Source: Neoarius graeffei (lineage: Eukaryota; Chordata; Actinopteri; Siluriformes; Ariidae). Taken from it: DNA of 64,000 bases. Positions within the stretch are counted from its first letter, which is position 1; the number at the start of each line of letters is the position of its first letter. The notes beneath the pieces were generated by a model. The model saw only the letters and a list, made by a program, of their open reading frames with translations. It was not told where the DNA came from and searched no databases. Below, piece by piece: positions 35,767 to 63,980 of the stretch. A program made the position numbers and the translations under genes. The stretch is from contig NC_083590.1 in assembly GCF_027579695.1 (NCBI RefSeq), positions 19,609,799 through 19,673,798 on the forward strand, written 5' to 3'.

Positions 35767-37427
35767 TAATGTTAAACAGTGTTATAAACTATTTGAAAAA
35801 AACTTTTATATATAGTGGTTCTCACTGACTGACATAATAACCGCAAACAAACATCGGCTGCGTCTCATCATACGTACTGTTCACTAATTTATTCACTAAG
35901 AATCCCCCATGGACCCCTAACAGAGCGTGACTTTGAGTTGGCTAATGCGTTTTGTCTGCGCATAAACCTCAGAAGTTCCTCCTCATACGTAATATGCGAT
36001 TATTCACTCATAATCCCTCGCTAACTTGATAAATGTAATAAAAACCAAACTACGAAAGTTACTTTATAAACTAGCGTTAAGAAAAAAAAGACATTTTGAG
36101 TAGCGTTAGCCAGCGTAAACCTTTGTGAGTGGTATCGTACATAATACTCAGTTATTCGCTAATAATCCCTTGCTAACTTCGTGGATTCAAAATAAAATAA
36201 ATATTTTTGATCAGGACTGTCCAAGTTACCGGCAAGCAAGCTATAAAATAACAAAGGGTACATTACAAGCTAGCTAACACATTTTAACCAAGAATCAACA
36301 TCGGAAGTGACTCACTGTATGGAACATCCAGTTATTCGTTAATACTCACTTGCTAACTTTGTAGCTTTGCTAAAAACAACAAAAAATATAGGGTGTTTGT
36401 TTTTACAGAAAGCAACATAACTAACAAAGATACTTTATAATTTAACCTATTTTAAACAATTCCGGCCAGGGTTGCATTTGTTCATTATGACAGTTGGTTA
36501 AACGTAATCAGAAAAAGAGCAATTCCAGCGTTATGGACGTGACACTTGAACTCAAAATGGCAACAAATGACCCAGTGCATGTTTTATTGTCTCCCAGTAT
36601 TTAAACAGGTGTTGCATATTTTAAGGCTGTACCATACTGGAGAAGTGATAGAACATGAACAATTCCCATAGTACATCTAGGGCATGCCAGAAAACGCCAA
36701 TAAAAGATGCGTTATGGATGTGACAGAAAAAGTATCACTTTTCTTGGGTGACTGTACATTTTTATCAAACTCTGTGAAATCGTAAACCTAATGTTGAAAT
36801 GGAGATATCCATTTGATAGAGGGGTCCAAGGTGAATATTAAAAAATCTTTGTTTAAAATATTTTGTATTTCATGCAGAGTTTCGGAAGGAAAAGTCAGCG
36901 TTATGGATGTGACGAAATTCCGTTATGGATGTGACGCGTCTGAAATAGACATGGCATATGTTTAGAAAATCAGCAATTTAACCACCATAACCCTTTGAAA
37001 AACTCTCTAAATATCAGCTAAAACTATCAAAGTTCTTAAATAATATTTAGGATGGCTATTGTTTTGCTGTTTTGTGGATTTTAGCATACATTTCTGTGGC
37101 TTGCGGCAATAATATAGAATTGTACATGATCAAAGTTATTCGTGTCATTAGCTAAAGTAGTGAAGGCGAAGGGAACAATTCTTGTGACAAATTGGTTCAA
37201 CTTATTCACATCTGTAAAATACAGGCCTAGGTGATATCTCTGGGAGTGGTTTTGATGTATTACATGTTGCTTTATTTTTGCATGGTGAGGTTGACATTTA
37301 CATGGAATTGCCCAAAACAACTTTGATGAGGTACAAAGACAAATATCTGTTACAGTTATTAAAACAGTGACAAAATTATTAACAATGAGCAAAAACCAGC
37401 AGGCAAAGGTTTAGTCAGTGATTTTAA
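35767..37427. other. Unassigned sequence with a repeated GTTATGGATGTGAC motif
   Basis: Between about 36530 and 36935 the motif GTTATGGATGTGAC (or ...GGACGTGAC) occurs four times. Otherwise it is AT-rich, with scattered GCTAAC/CTAACTT words near 35940-36360. No gene is seen. Confidence 0.45.
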
Positions 37428-37633
37428 CCTCCTAAGGCCCAAGCTGTTTTTTTACATGCATTTTTTATTTCTCTTTGCTATTTGGGCATATTAGAACCTG
37501 ATTAGAATAAAAACTAAGCATCGTCTTTTGATAAGATGTACTTTTAGAGAAAAAGTATGTCCACATATGTGGATTCTTGTTCCGAATTTCTAAAAAGTGC
37601 TGTCCACGCATGTGACCGCTAAGCCCTAGGAGG
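37428..37633. mobile_element. piggyBac-like MITE
   Basis: The ends, CCTCCTAAGGCCCAAGC and GCTAAGCCCTAGGAGG, form inverted repeats of about 16 bp. The tetranucleotide TTAA lies directly outside both ends (37424-37427 and 37634-37637), the signature of piggyBac insertion. It is 206 bp and non-coding. Confidence 0.85.
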
Positions 37634-37691
37634 TTAATGAATGTTAGCTAAAGCTAGATATTTTTCAAAATTATTATTATTATTATTAACT

Positions 37692-37780
37692 CCATCCAAT
37701 CGTTATCTATAACACTTATCCATCAGGGTCAGGTGGGAAGCTGGAACCAATCGCAGCTGACTTCAGGCAAGAGGCGGGGT
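37692..37780 (-). mobile_element. SINE 3'-region fragment (diverged)
   Basis: The segment GGTGGGAAGCTGGAACCAAT ... CAGCTGACTTCAGGCAAGAG matches the distal part of the tRNA-headed SINE on the minus strand with many substitutions. ATT/GTT trinucleotide runs flank it. Confidence 0.65.
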
Positions 37781-37799
37781 TGTTGTTGTTGTTATTATT

Positions 37800-38678
37800 A
37801 TTATTAGTAGTAGTAGTATACAAAAAATAAACACAATACAGTAAGAAAAAGAAATGGAAACATGTTAGAATTTTAATCCTAGCGTTTTAAACTCCTAACA
37901 GTTGAGCGGAGACGCCTCCTTGTCCTGATTGGTGAATGTAGGTGGTCCACACAGCGTCTTTTCTTCACACATTTCCAGACACGTGGCTCTGCAGAGACCA
38001 GCGATTCTCCTCTAAACCATTTTTATTAAAGCTATTAAAGAAACGTGAGGTGAACTTTGCTAAATATCCCTAAACTCTTTCCGATCTGAAAATCACTTAC
38101 TGCACCTTTAACTGCTTTCTGAATAAGACAGAGGGCCAAATATAATATTTAATGATGTCATTATGAGCATTTTGGTGCTTCAACGAATTATCAGCACATG
38201 CCTAATTCACAAAACTACTGACTTTTCCAACATAAATGTAACACAAGAAAGAGAAAGGCACAAATATTATAAAGCCAAAATAATAATAATAAAAGGTAAT
38301 TGTGGTCTGCGTATGCATACGATCTCGTCTCACCAGTCCATGTCTTAAGTGCATAAACGTTAAACACTTCCGTTATTATGAATGCATAATATATGTGAGC
38401 ACATACAATACTGTTTTACGTAATACTCACTGTGATGTATTTACAATAGTGTATTTTTATTGAAAAGGATGAACATTCCTACTGTTTATTCCCCTTTCCT
38501 GCACAAATCCCACACACCTGGTCCAGCTGTTGAAGATCTTGGTTAGATGAATAAAACGATAAAACTTTTGAAATTAAGAAGGTAGATTTCCAGAAGGTAG
38601 ATCTGGATTTGGAGGCCATAATCTAAACTTTAATCTCAAGACATATGGTATGATATAGAGGTACAACAGTATAATTAA
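37800..38678. other. Unassigned sequence
   Basis: No recognisable feature. A frame at 38163-38348 has no conserved domain or splice context. Confidence 0.35.
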
Positions 38679-38782
38679 CAGTTATTCCATGAAATCGAGT
38701 CGTACATGAGCTGATAGCCAACGAGGCACGTAGCACCGAGTTGTCTGTAATCCATGTACGACGAGATTGAGCGGAATAACTG
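38679..38782. repeat. Inverted repeat (27-bp arms)
   Basis: Arms at 38679-38705 (CAGTTATTCC ... GAGTCGTAC) and 38756-38782 (GTACGACGAG ... GGAATAACTG) are inverted complements with a few mismatches around a 50-nt loop. The phrase GAGCTGATAGCC in the loop recurs at about 39302. The whole 38.68-39.37 kb region may therefore be one foldback-type element, though I cannot delimit it. Confidence 0.6.
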
Positions 38783-40231
38783 TTTTATTCTCTCCACATT
38801 CACTGGATTTTGAGAAACGTAGCATTTTTATTTTTATTTTTTGCAAATTCGATAAATAAAAACTTTATACAAAGCGTCCGACAAAATCATTTCCGCTCGG
38901 AATGTAAACAAACCGGCGAAACGACAGGAGCAATTTGTGAAAAAATGCGCTAATAATAATTCTTGAACAATAAAAACAGATACGTTCTTACAATCAAATC
39001 ATTTTATTCCATATTTTGTTGCTTTTTTTGTATTTTTTGGGGTTTCGTTTTTGAGTAGAGTTTTTATTTCGTCCTCGGTTGGTTCAGTAACACGCGCCGC
39101 CATTTTGTTTTTCTTGTTTTTGTCGGTTGGCAAGCCAACTTAAAGGTGCATTACTGCCACCGACTGGGCTGGAGTGTGGAACAGGATATGGGGGGGGAAC
39201 TATAATCTTTTAGCTATTTCTGTTTCTTTTAAATACTTGATAAAGTGATATATCTGACTTGATGTGCTCCACCATTTTGTTTTTCTCTACTCACAGTATA
39301 TGAGCTGATAGCCTAGGAGTACAGTAGCCAATCAGAGTACACGATTGCTCATATCCAGTGACTGTGGATATATCAAGATGATGCATAACGATCAGTGCTT
39401 CAGTAGCTATGTTGCTCTTGAGAGTAATAAGTAAGTTATTTGACATTAATTTTACTGTTTTTTTTTAATCAGCAAAAATCTCTTAACATGCAAATTTTCA
39501 GATTATGGCTTCACATTTTTGGTGGTGAGTCATATAATGTATCATAATGTGGTATTTTCTCCTTGTTATTCTTGTAGATGTTAGTGTTGAGGATACTCCT
39601 GTAAGCTAACACAAGCTTGCATTAGGAAACACTGGCTTAAATCATTTCAAATGTAAATAAATGTCCCAAGCAAAACAAAATAAACGCTTTAAGTCTTTCT
39701 GAGAGCTTTCTGGGTGTGTTATGGTTCTATTTCCCCCTTTTTAATAAAAATGACACTGCTGAAGTCAACACTGCAAATAAATGTCCAGTTTTTGGCTTAA
39801 AACATAAATCCACCGGGTCCGTGCTAGATTACGATGAGGTATTCTGAGGCTTTGGTGTACACCACATGGCAGATGATTTGCTTACAAACACCATACTGCG
39901 GCACCACAAATACCAACACCACCAATTTAAAGCTGAACAATGTTTCGGCATCTTTTCTTTTCTTTTTTGATTTTTTCGTTTATGAAAATAAATGAGCTCG
40001 AAGGCTGCATTCGTATGGATCGTCGGACACACTCAGGCCGAGCACAGGAAGTGGAGGTGGCTTCCATACACACACAGGGGAACACAAAGCACGGATATAG
40101 TGAGAGTTCTGGTTTTGAGGTCTGTTCTGTTTTCCGTCTGAAGAGAGTTCCTGAACAGTTTGGCCTCAAGGAGCCGGCTTCTGACGTGTGGACATGAGCA
40201 CACATTTACCAAACCTGCAGAAGTCATATAT

Positions 40232-40280
<49 letters not shown>

Positions 40281-41339
40281 CTGTATTAGTGAATATTATT
40301 CTGCATTATTATTACTATAATTCAACCATGTGCAAATCTGAACCAGTGCACACTCTCAAAAAAGAAAGTACTAAAACTGTACCTTTTCTTTTTCCTGGGT
40401 AGGAAGCTTATGTCTACGTCTTCTTAACCTTTAGTGCAACGGAAAAGCTTCGCCCTATCATCTGGAGATCATGAGTGTGAATCTAGGCGATGTAGCTGGG
40501 AGTCTAAAACTGTGATAAAATTGTCCGTGCTCTCTGGTTGGGAGGGGCAAACTTTCTCTTCTTGTCAATCACAGCAACACTAGCCAATCATGAGCATCTG
40601 TGTGCTCTTGCATGTGGAAGAGGGCGGATAGCACTTTGCTCCAAGTGTGTTATACGGCTCTGTGACGCAGTATGAGCGGCAGTTCAATAAAATGCTTCAT
40701 GTGTCTCGGAGGAAGGGCGTGTCAGCCTTCACCCTGCCCTGCTGAAAGCATCCTGCAACTCAGAACTCTCAGAGGTCGATGCAGAGTCACGATGTTTTCC
40801 GTACGTTGCCATCTTGGTGTGACACAGTTCCATAGTTATGCTAATTAGTTAAAGCTCCTTGCGTTCAGCTGTTTCCTGTTGCCTTAGGGCCATACTGTTT
40901 ACCTCAAGAGGGAGGAAAATGGTCCCAAAATGGAGAAAAGCGACCCTCAGAACATCAAAATGATCACATCTCGTCCGCATGATACTGTTCTTGCGAGACA
41001 TCGGAAAATGCCATGCACAATAAAAAATACTGAAAATTTCAGATGACTTTGCAGTCAGTACCTTTAACATTCTGTTATTATCGTCAGCTTTTTCATACAA
41101 GTCATTTCGCACGTGCACTAATCAGACCAGAGAGGAAAATGAAAAACATCTGAAAGTTTGTGGAAACGCTTTCCTTTCTAATCTAACTTCTCTCATCAAA
41201 CCAGTTTCTGGTCCGATGAGCTACCTTTAACTAAATAATTTACATAAATGCATGTGTTCGGATTAGCCGTAACATTACGGAGCTGCTTGACATTTAGAAA
41301 ACGATGGACTTTTTTTTCATACGTTTTTCAGATTCTGCT
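38783..41339. other. Unassigned sequence with a TG microsatellite
   Basis: A TG run is at about 40234-40279. A segment at 40430-40840 begins with a tRNA-like stretch (CTTCGCCCTATCATCTGGAG then a B-box-like GAGTGTGAATCT) and might be a second, diverged SINE family. That reading is uncertain. No exon is seen. Confidence 0.4.
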
Positions 41340-41719
41340 GCGGGCGGCGCAGTGGTGTAGTGGTTAGCGCTGTCGCCTCACAGCAAGAAGGTTCCGGGTT
41401 CGAGCCCCGGGGCCGGCGAGGGCCTTTCTGTGCGGAGTTTGCATGTTCTCCCCGTGTCCGCGTGGGTTTCCTCCGGGTGCTCCGGTTTCCCCCACAGTCC
41501 AAAGACATGCAGGTTAGGTTAACTGGAGACTCTAAATTGACCGTAGGTGTGAATGTGAGTGTGAATGGTTGTCTGTGTCTATGTGTCAGCCCTGTGATGA
41601 CCTGGCGACTTGTCCAGGGTGTACCCCGCCTTTCGCCCGTAGTCAGCTGGGATAGGCTCCAGCTTGCCTGCGACCCTGTAGAACAGGATAAAGCGGCTAG
41701 AGATGATGAGATGAGATGA
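41340..41719 (+). mobile_element. tRNA-headed SINE, copy 5
   Basis: Plus orientation, flanked by GATTCTGCT (41331-41339 and 41720-41728). A- and B-box-like motifs are intact and the tail is ATGAGATGAGATGA. Confidence 0.95.
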
Positions 41720-41996
41720 GATTCTGCTTCAGTATTTTTTCATTAACTTGCCTCTCTCTCTCTCTGCTGAAATACTTTGCTATGCCTATCAACCCCGGTT
41801 TATGAACCCTGGTTTAGACCTTAAGGACCACTATTTTACTTTTAATTACTTTAAAAGCACACTACATGCACCTTCCCGGGTAAAAAATACTAAAGGTATA
41901 CCAGTGACAAGGAAAAGTAGTAGCAGTTTAGTAGCTTTTGATTTCTGAGAGTGTACGGGCAGTAAAGCTATTTCCCTGAACTCAACCCTGTGAAAG

Positions 41997-42314
41997 CTAG
42001 GCATGTGCCGATGTCAAATTCCCATATCACAATAACCGACTAATCATTTATTGCAGTTTATGATATTATCACAATTATCCATTAAAACGAAATGACTCTT
42101 TAAAAAAAAAAAACAACAACAGCAACAAAAACTGTTGTTGTCATTTGGTAAACAGAAAGCTGCCTCGTAAATAAATGAGACAAGTTTTACTTTACAAGGT
42201 GGCCATCATGCAGCCTACCTAGGCAGCCTCCTCCTGAGTGGAACATAGGGGTCGTCTTCAATATATAACTGATGATCGTCTGTGATATATAACTGATTAT
42301 CGGCACGTGCCTAG
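41997..42314. mobile_element. MITE with 16-bp terminal inverted repeats
   Basis: The left end CTAGGCATGTGCCGAT and right end ATCGGCACGTGCCTAG are inverted complements at 15 of 16 positions. The 318 bp interior is AT-rich and non-coding. No clear target duplication is visible, so the superfamily is unknown. Confidence 0.75.
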
Positions 42315-43122
42315 AGGAAACTTGCATTAATCTGAAGATAGGCAGTGCTAAACTAAATACATACATCAATTCTGCAAAATAAGTACATTCCATCCCTATG
42401 GAACACCTCCATAGATTGCATTTGGATGAATCCGATGAACTACGTTACAGTACTGTCCTTAACACATCCTGAGCGACTTGCCTTCCTACCTCTTCCCGAC
42501 AACTGAATCCCCGCCGCCATCTTCAGAGACTTTTATACTCAAAACAAGATCCATCAATAAACTCAAAGTCAATGGACACTTCCTCAACTGTTCCTAGCTT
42601 CTTAAAGGAGTTCTAGTTGTCCCTCTCTCTGAGAAAGGAACACCTTTCTACATAGAACCATTAAGGGTTCTCTGAAGGGAAACTAAACTGAAGAATCCTT
42701 TACAGTTTTAACCTGAGCGTAGACGTCATGGTATTCTGATGCCATGCGGTTTCTGTTTGGAGCTAAAATGGTTGACGGTTTGTGTACAATTAAATACAAA
42801 CAACAAAATGTTACAGGGTTTTTTTTTCTCTGAATCATCCAAAAATGTTGTTAAGATTGTATTTCCTGGAGCCAATTTATAAATTCATTACCTCATTCAG
42901 CTAGCTAAGTTAGCAAGCTAGCTAATGGCATGCGAGCTTACAGGTACCAGGTAGTCAGAATGCTAACTATTTAAAAGGTCTCATATCATACACTTAACAT
43001 CAAACTCATTTGTAGCATAATTTTAGTCATAAATAGTCTGTGTTTAGTAATTAATCAGGACACCGGAGGTGAATGTTGGTATTCCTGATGGATTTGGGTT
43101 TTAGATACGAAGTACTGTCTAA
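42315..43122. other. Unassigned sequence
   Basis: No exon recognised. The segment at about 43005-43095 is a diverged copy of the unit duplicated at 44295-44610. Confidence 0.4.
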
Positions 43123-44162
43123 GCGCGTATTCACACCTACGTTGTTTGGTCCGGACCAAACGAACCAAATTTCCCTTGGTCCGGACCTTTTGGGTTGGTC
43201 TGAATACAAACCACCGAACTCTGGTCCGGACCAAACAAGCGGACCGAGACCGAGCTGCAAGGTCGGACTCGGTCCGGACCAAAGGAACCCTGGTGCGGAT
43301 CTTCTGGAGGTCTGAAAACAGACCAGACCTAATCTGACAGTTTTGCTTTTTTGTACCTCGGGAGCTTCCGTCGTTTGTCGAGCATTATGGGAAACAGAGT
43401 CTTGACACTCCACCGCAAAGTGCAAACACTGTTTCGGTTGTCAAGGGTCGTTCAGTCACCAGTGGTAGGCGAGTACAAAAAATGAGTAGGGGGCAAACGT
43501 GGGCCGAGGAAGAAACGCGTACCCTTGTGGATATATGGGCAGATGTCCACATATCTGAGCTTTTGGAGAGAACACACAAAAATGCCGACGTGTTTGCTGT
43601 ATTCAGTGAGAAAATGAAGGAGAAGGGGTTCACGCGCTCCCCAGAACAATGTCAGCTAAAAGTGAAGAAACTCCGTCAGACCTACATTAAAATCAACGAC
43701 ATTCTTTCAAAAAGTGGCAGTACTAGCGACGCAAAAAAGAAATTCATCTATTGCGTGAAGAGCCAGAACTGTCACAACATGATGTGCGCTCATCAGCGCT
43801 ATCCTCCGTAGCCGCCTTGCCCTTTGTCGTCGTCGTTGATAAATTACTTGTACAACAGCATAGTAATCGCACAATTGTGAAAACAGTAAAAACTGGAAAA
43901 AACATATAGCTTTGATGACATTAAAAAGAATAACAGCACGGAAAGCCTCCATGACTACTTTTGAACTTAACGCTTTGTGCGCGTGTCGTCTCTGACCAAT
44001 AGCTGAACGACCTCAGGGCGCGTGGCTTTGTTGACAGATTTTGGTCCGCTTACTAAAATGTACAGTGTGAAAGCGAACCGCACCAAAATGAAAAAACAAA
44101 AAAAACATTTGGTTCGGACCAAAGCAAGTGAACTATCGAACTATCCTGGTCTGAATACACCC
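43123..44162 (+). mobile_element. PIF/Harbinger-type element, non-autonomous
   Basis: The terminal repeats are GCGCGTATTCACACC and, inverted, GGGTGTATTCAGACC (12 of 15). TAA flanks both ends (43120-43122 and 44163-44165), the TWA duplication typical of Harbinger. Just inside the left end the palindrome GGTCCGGACC recurs four times (near 43149, 43178, 43223 and 43271), with a variant near the right end (44111). It carries a Myb-like frame but no DDE nuclease, so it depends on another element. Confidence 0.88.
43482..43811 (+). CDS. Harbinger Myb/SANT-like DNA-binding protein (probably truncated)
   Basis: The 109-residue frame contains a Myb/SANT-like trihelix at about residues 5-90: WAEEETRTLVDIWAD, then ELLERTHKNADVFAVFSEKM, RSPEQCQLKVKKLRQTYIKI and DAKKKFIYC. 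Harbinger transposons encode such a protein as the partner that carries the DDE nuclease to DNA, and its usual binding targets are the subterminal repeats, here possibly the GGTCCGGACC palindromes. The C-terminal part after residue 91 does not look like the family and ends soon, so the protein is probably truncated by internal deletion. The start is the first Met of the frame, just ahead of the domain. Confidence 0.65.
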   Translation: MSRGQTWAEEETRTLVDIWADVHISELLERTHKNADVFAVFSEKMKEKGFTRSPEQCQLKVKKLRQTYIKINDILSKSGSTSDAKKKFIYCVKSQNCHNMMCAHQRYPP

Positions 44163-44294
44163 TAAGTGGGTCGTGTTCTCTTTGTGTTTACAAGATGATT
44201 CACGATCAAAACAGCCCATGTTTATAGGATTCACAACTTTAAAAGTCTCCGATGGCTCTGTGACACAATGATGGCGTGTTTCAGTTAAAGTACC

Positions 44295-44610
44295 ATTGTT
44301 TGTTTACGCTAAGTGTGATTAAAGTGTAATTTTAGCCATACACTATCTCTTTTTTTGTCATTTAACAGCACATCTGAGGTAAATGTTGGTATTCCTGATC
44401 AGATTATCCTGTTTTCATTGTCACGTCACCTTTACATTGTCTAGACTTAGACCATTTTTTGTTTACACTGTGATTAAAGTGTCATTTTAGCCATACGCTA
44501 TCTGTTTTTTAGTCATTTAACAGCACATCTGAGGTAAATGTTGGTATTCCTGATCAGATTATTCCATTTTCATTGTCATGTCACCTTTACACTGTATATA
44601 TAAGACTTAG
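44295..44610. repeat. ~160 bp tandem duplication
   Basis: The phrase GATTAAAGTGT ... ATTTTAGCCATAC and, further on, GAGGTAAATGTTGGTATTCC followed by TGATCAGATTAT occur twice with a period of about 160 bp. A third, diverged copy lies left of the Harbinger element near 43005-43095, so that element apparently inserted within this family of tandem units. Confidence 0.85.
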
Positions 44611-44929
44611 TCTATATATAAGACTATATAGAGACTTAATAAAGCTAGCTAGCTTTATTGTTAGCCTTAGTTTTCCTCATTGCCTAGCAACATCATCATG
44701 TGTTTGACTTTCTAAAATGTTAAAAGTACAAATTCATAAATAACCAAAAAGTTTTTTTGTTGTTTTCAAGGTATGAGGGAAAGTCAACCAGGATGCCTTA
44801 TGAACAGTACTGAAACGTAGACTTAAACCATGCCTGCTCAGTGTGTGTGTGAGATACGGTCGTGTGTGTGTATGTGTGTGTATGTGTGTGTGTGTATGTG
44901 TGTGTGTGTGTGGTTATCTCTCCCTGCTC
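44611..44929 (-). other. smad4 3' untranslated region (probable)
   Basis: It follows the smad4 stop codon on the minus strand. It includes a TG/TATG microsatellite (44845-44912). An AATAAA on the minus strand near 44655 could be a polyadenylation signal, but I cannot confirm the end of the transcript. Confidence 0.4.
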
Positions 44930-62060
<17,131 letters not shown>

Positions 62061-62209
62061 CTAGTGATAAAGAGAGAGTAAGAGAGAGAGAGAGGAACTA
62101 TGAGAAATCTGCATCATGAATCATAGATTAGACCACTGGAGTGGAGCGTAACACAAAGATGAAACCCACAATTTTTGTTTTTGATATTTCTGCATTATTA
62201 GCTCAATAA

Positions 62210-62930
62210 AAATTTAAAAAATAGTCTCAATTAGGCTGTACCTCATATCGGCCACTGTTGTTATGTGTGAGTTTGAAATCCGATCACTCCTGTAGGAGGA
62301 GTAGCGATTTTTGTGAAATTGCACATAACCCCTCTGTAGCCACATCCATAGCAGGTGGCGCCACCTGGTGAACAATTCTTGTTGGAATGTCTTTAGAGTC
62401 TTTTGGGTGAGTTTCAGTGAAAACATCCTAGCAGTTTACAAAGAGTAGTGTTTGGTGTGACGAGTCACCTAATAATTTCAGACACCCATAAAACGTTAAA
62501 TACGACAGGTGGCGCCACCGTCTTGACAACTTTTATACACACCAACCTGGGGAACGTTCCATAGCAGTTTGATCAAAACCTGATCACTCCTACAGGAGGA
62601 GTAGCGATTTTTGTGAAGTTGCATGTGACCCCTCCGTAGCCTCATCCATGGTAGGTGGCGCCACCTGGTGAACAACTCTTGTTGGAATATGTCTTTACAG
62701 TCTTTTGGGTGAGTTTCAATGAAAACGTTCCAGCAGTTTACGAAGAGTAACGTTTAATGTGATGAGTCACACAAAAATTTTAGACAGCCATAAAATTGTA
62801 AATATGACTGGTGGCATCACCGTCTTGACAACTTTTATGCGCACCCACCTGGGGAACACTGTATGCAAGTTTGATCAAAATCCAATCAATCCTGTAGGAG
62901 AAGTAGCGATTTTTGTCAATTGTGGACGAG
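62210..62930. repeat. ~300 bp tandem repeat with GGTGGCGCCACC palindromes
   Basis: The phrase GTAGGAGGAGTAGCGATTTT or its close variant recurs near 62290, 62590 and 62895, with a period of about 300 bp and good similarity throughout (CTTTTGGGTGAGTTTCA, CTTGACAACTTTTAT, CACCTGGTGAACAA). The perfect 12-bp palindrome GGTGGCGCCACC occurs at 62354, 62508 and 62654, and a decayed form GGTGGCATCACC at 62810, so every ~150 bp. Confidence 0.93.
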
Positions 62931-63210
62931 CGACAGACGACACGTGATCGCACTGACTTATCCGGCCTGGCCTGCGGCGGATGAGTTAAAAATGCACCAC
63001 TATGGAGAAAATCAGTCAAAACTGTTCACATTCAGTGTTTAAATCCTCTCAAAGCTACTTCATATAATGAATACAGTATAACATTGGATATTTGATTTAC
63101 AAGCTTTAAATTATATCATGCTGTTGGGTTCTCACTTGCCGTGTTGTAGACTTGCACAGAAATTGAATGGTCACCTGTCACCATCACCTGCTAGTGTGAA
63201 CGCAGAGACA

Positions 63211-63520
63211 TACAGTTCTGTGCAAAAGTCTTAGGCACATGTAAAGAAATGCTGTCGACCAAAAATGGCTTAAAAAAATAATGAAATTAGATGTTTCAAC
63301 ATTAAAAAAAATACTATAAACAGTAATCGGTAAGCCATAATAAATGAAACAAAGTCTATATTTGGTGTGAGACCGATTATTGACTTTGCTTTAAAAAAAC
63401 ATTGCAGTCTCAGGCCCAGTGAGTGCAGTTTTATGCGGAAATGAGCTGTAGGTTTTACTGAACGTCTTCCAGAACCAGCCACAGTTCTTCTGGACACTTT
63501 GACTGTCACACTCACTTCTT
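63211..63520 (+). mobile_element. Tc1/mariner-like MITE (copy 2, right half missing)
   Basis: It begins TACAGTTCTGTGCAAAAGTC and matches 4324-4635 closely to CACTTTGACTGTCACACTC, then diverges. The right terminal repeat is absent, so this copy is truncated. Confidence 0.85.
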
Positions 63521-63860
63521 CTTAAAGCTAGCCTGCCTTTCAGATTTTTCAAGTGTAGGTCATAAAAAGAATTTTCCCCGACACCCAATTATTTTTGTTT
63601 AGTGGACCGAAAGCTACTGAATGCAAATCACAGACTTCCAATTTTAGAGCCACATGGCCCTAAATTCTCCGCTATTTTTTCCTGCTTCACCATGATCCAA
63701 TACAAGATATACTGTACGTCATGCATCATGTGGTGGGCTTTCCCCGTTCGTGCAAGGCACTATGGGATACAAATTTAAAACAGGAGAGAAAAATGGAGGA
63801 CGTGAGTGTGCGAATGAAAAGTGAAAGACCGACTACAGTAACGGAAAGCGAGAAGAAATG

Positions 63861-63980
63861 TATGTTATTTACCAGCTGGGAGGTCCGTATCATGAAATAC
63901 CGTGACCGAGGTCTTGAAAGTACTGACCGAGGTCACGGTATTTCACCATACGGACCGACTTTAAGCTGGTAAATAATATA
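63861..63980. repeat. Long hairpin (~53-bp arms, 11-nt loop)
   Basis: The arms 63861-63913 (TTATTTACCAGCTGG ... ATACCGTGACCGAGGTC) and 63925-63980 (GACCGAGGTCACGGTATTTC ... AGCTGGTAAATAATA) are inverted complements with several mismatches and small indels. The centre is TTGAAAGTACT. It may be the terminus of a foldback element continuing past 64000. Confidence 0.85.

Noticed and set aside
62214..63019. Candidate MH1 exons of smad4 in the right end of the window
   Set aside because: None of the conserved MH1 blocks is found in any frame. The frames here derive from the ~300 bp tandem repeat.
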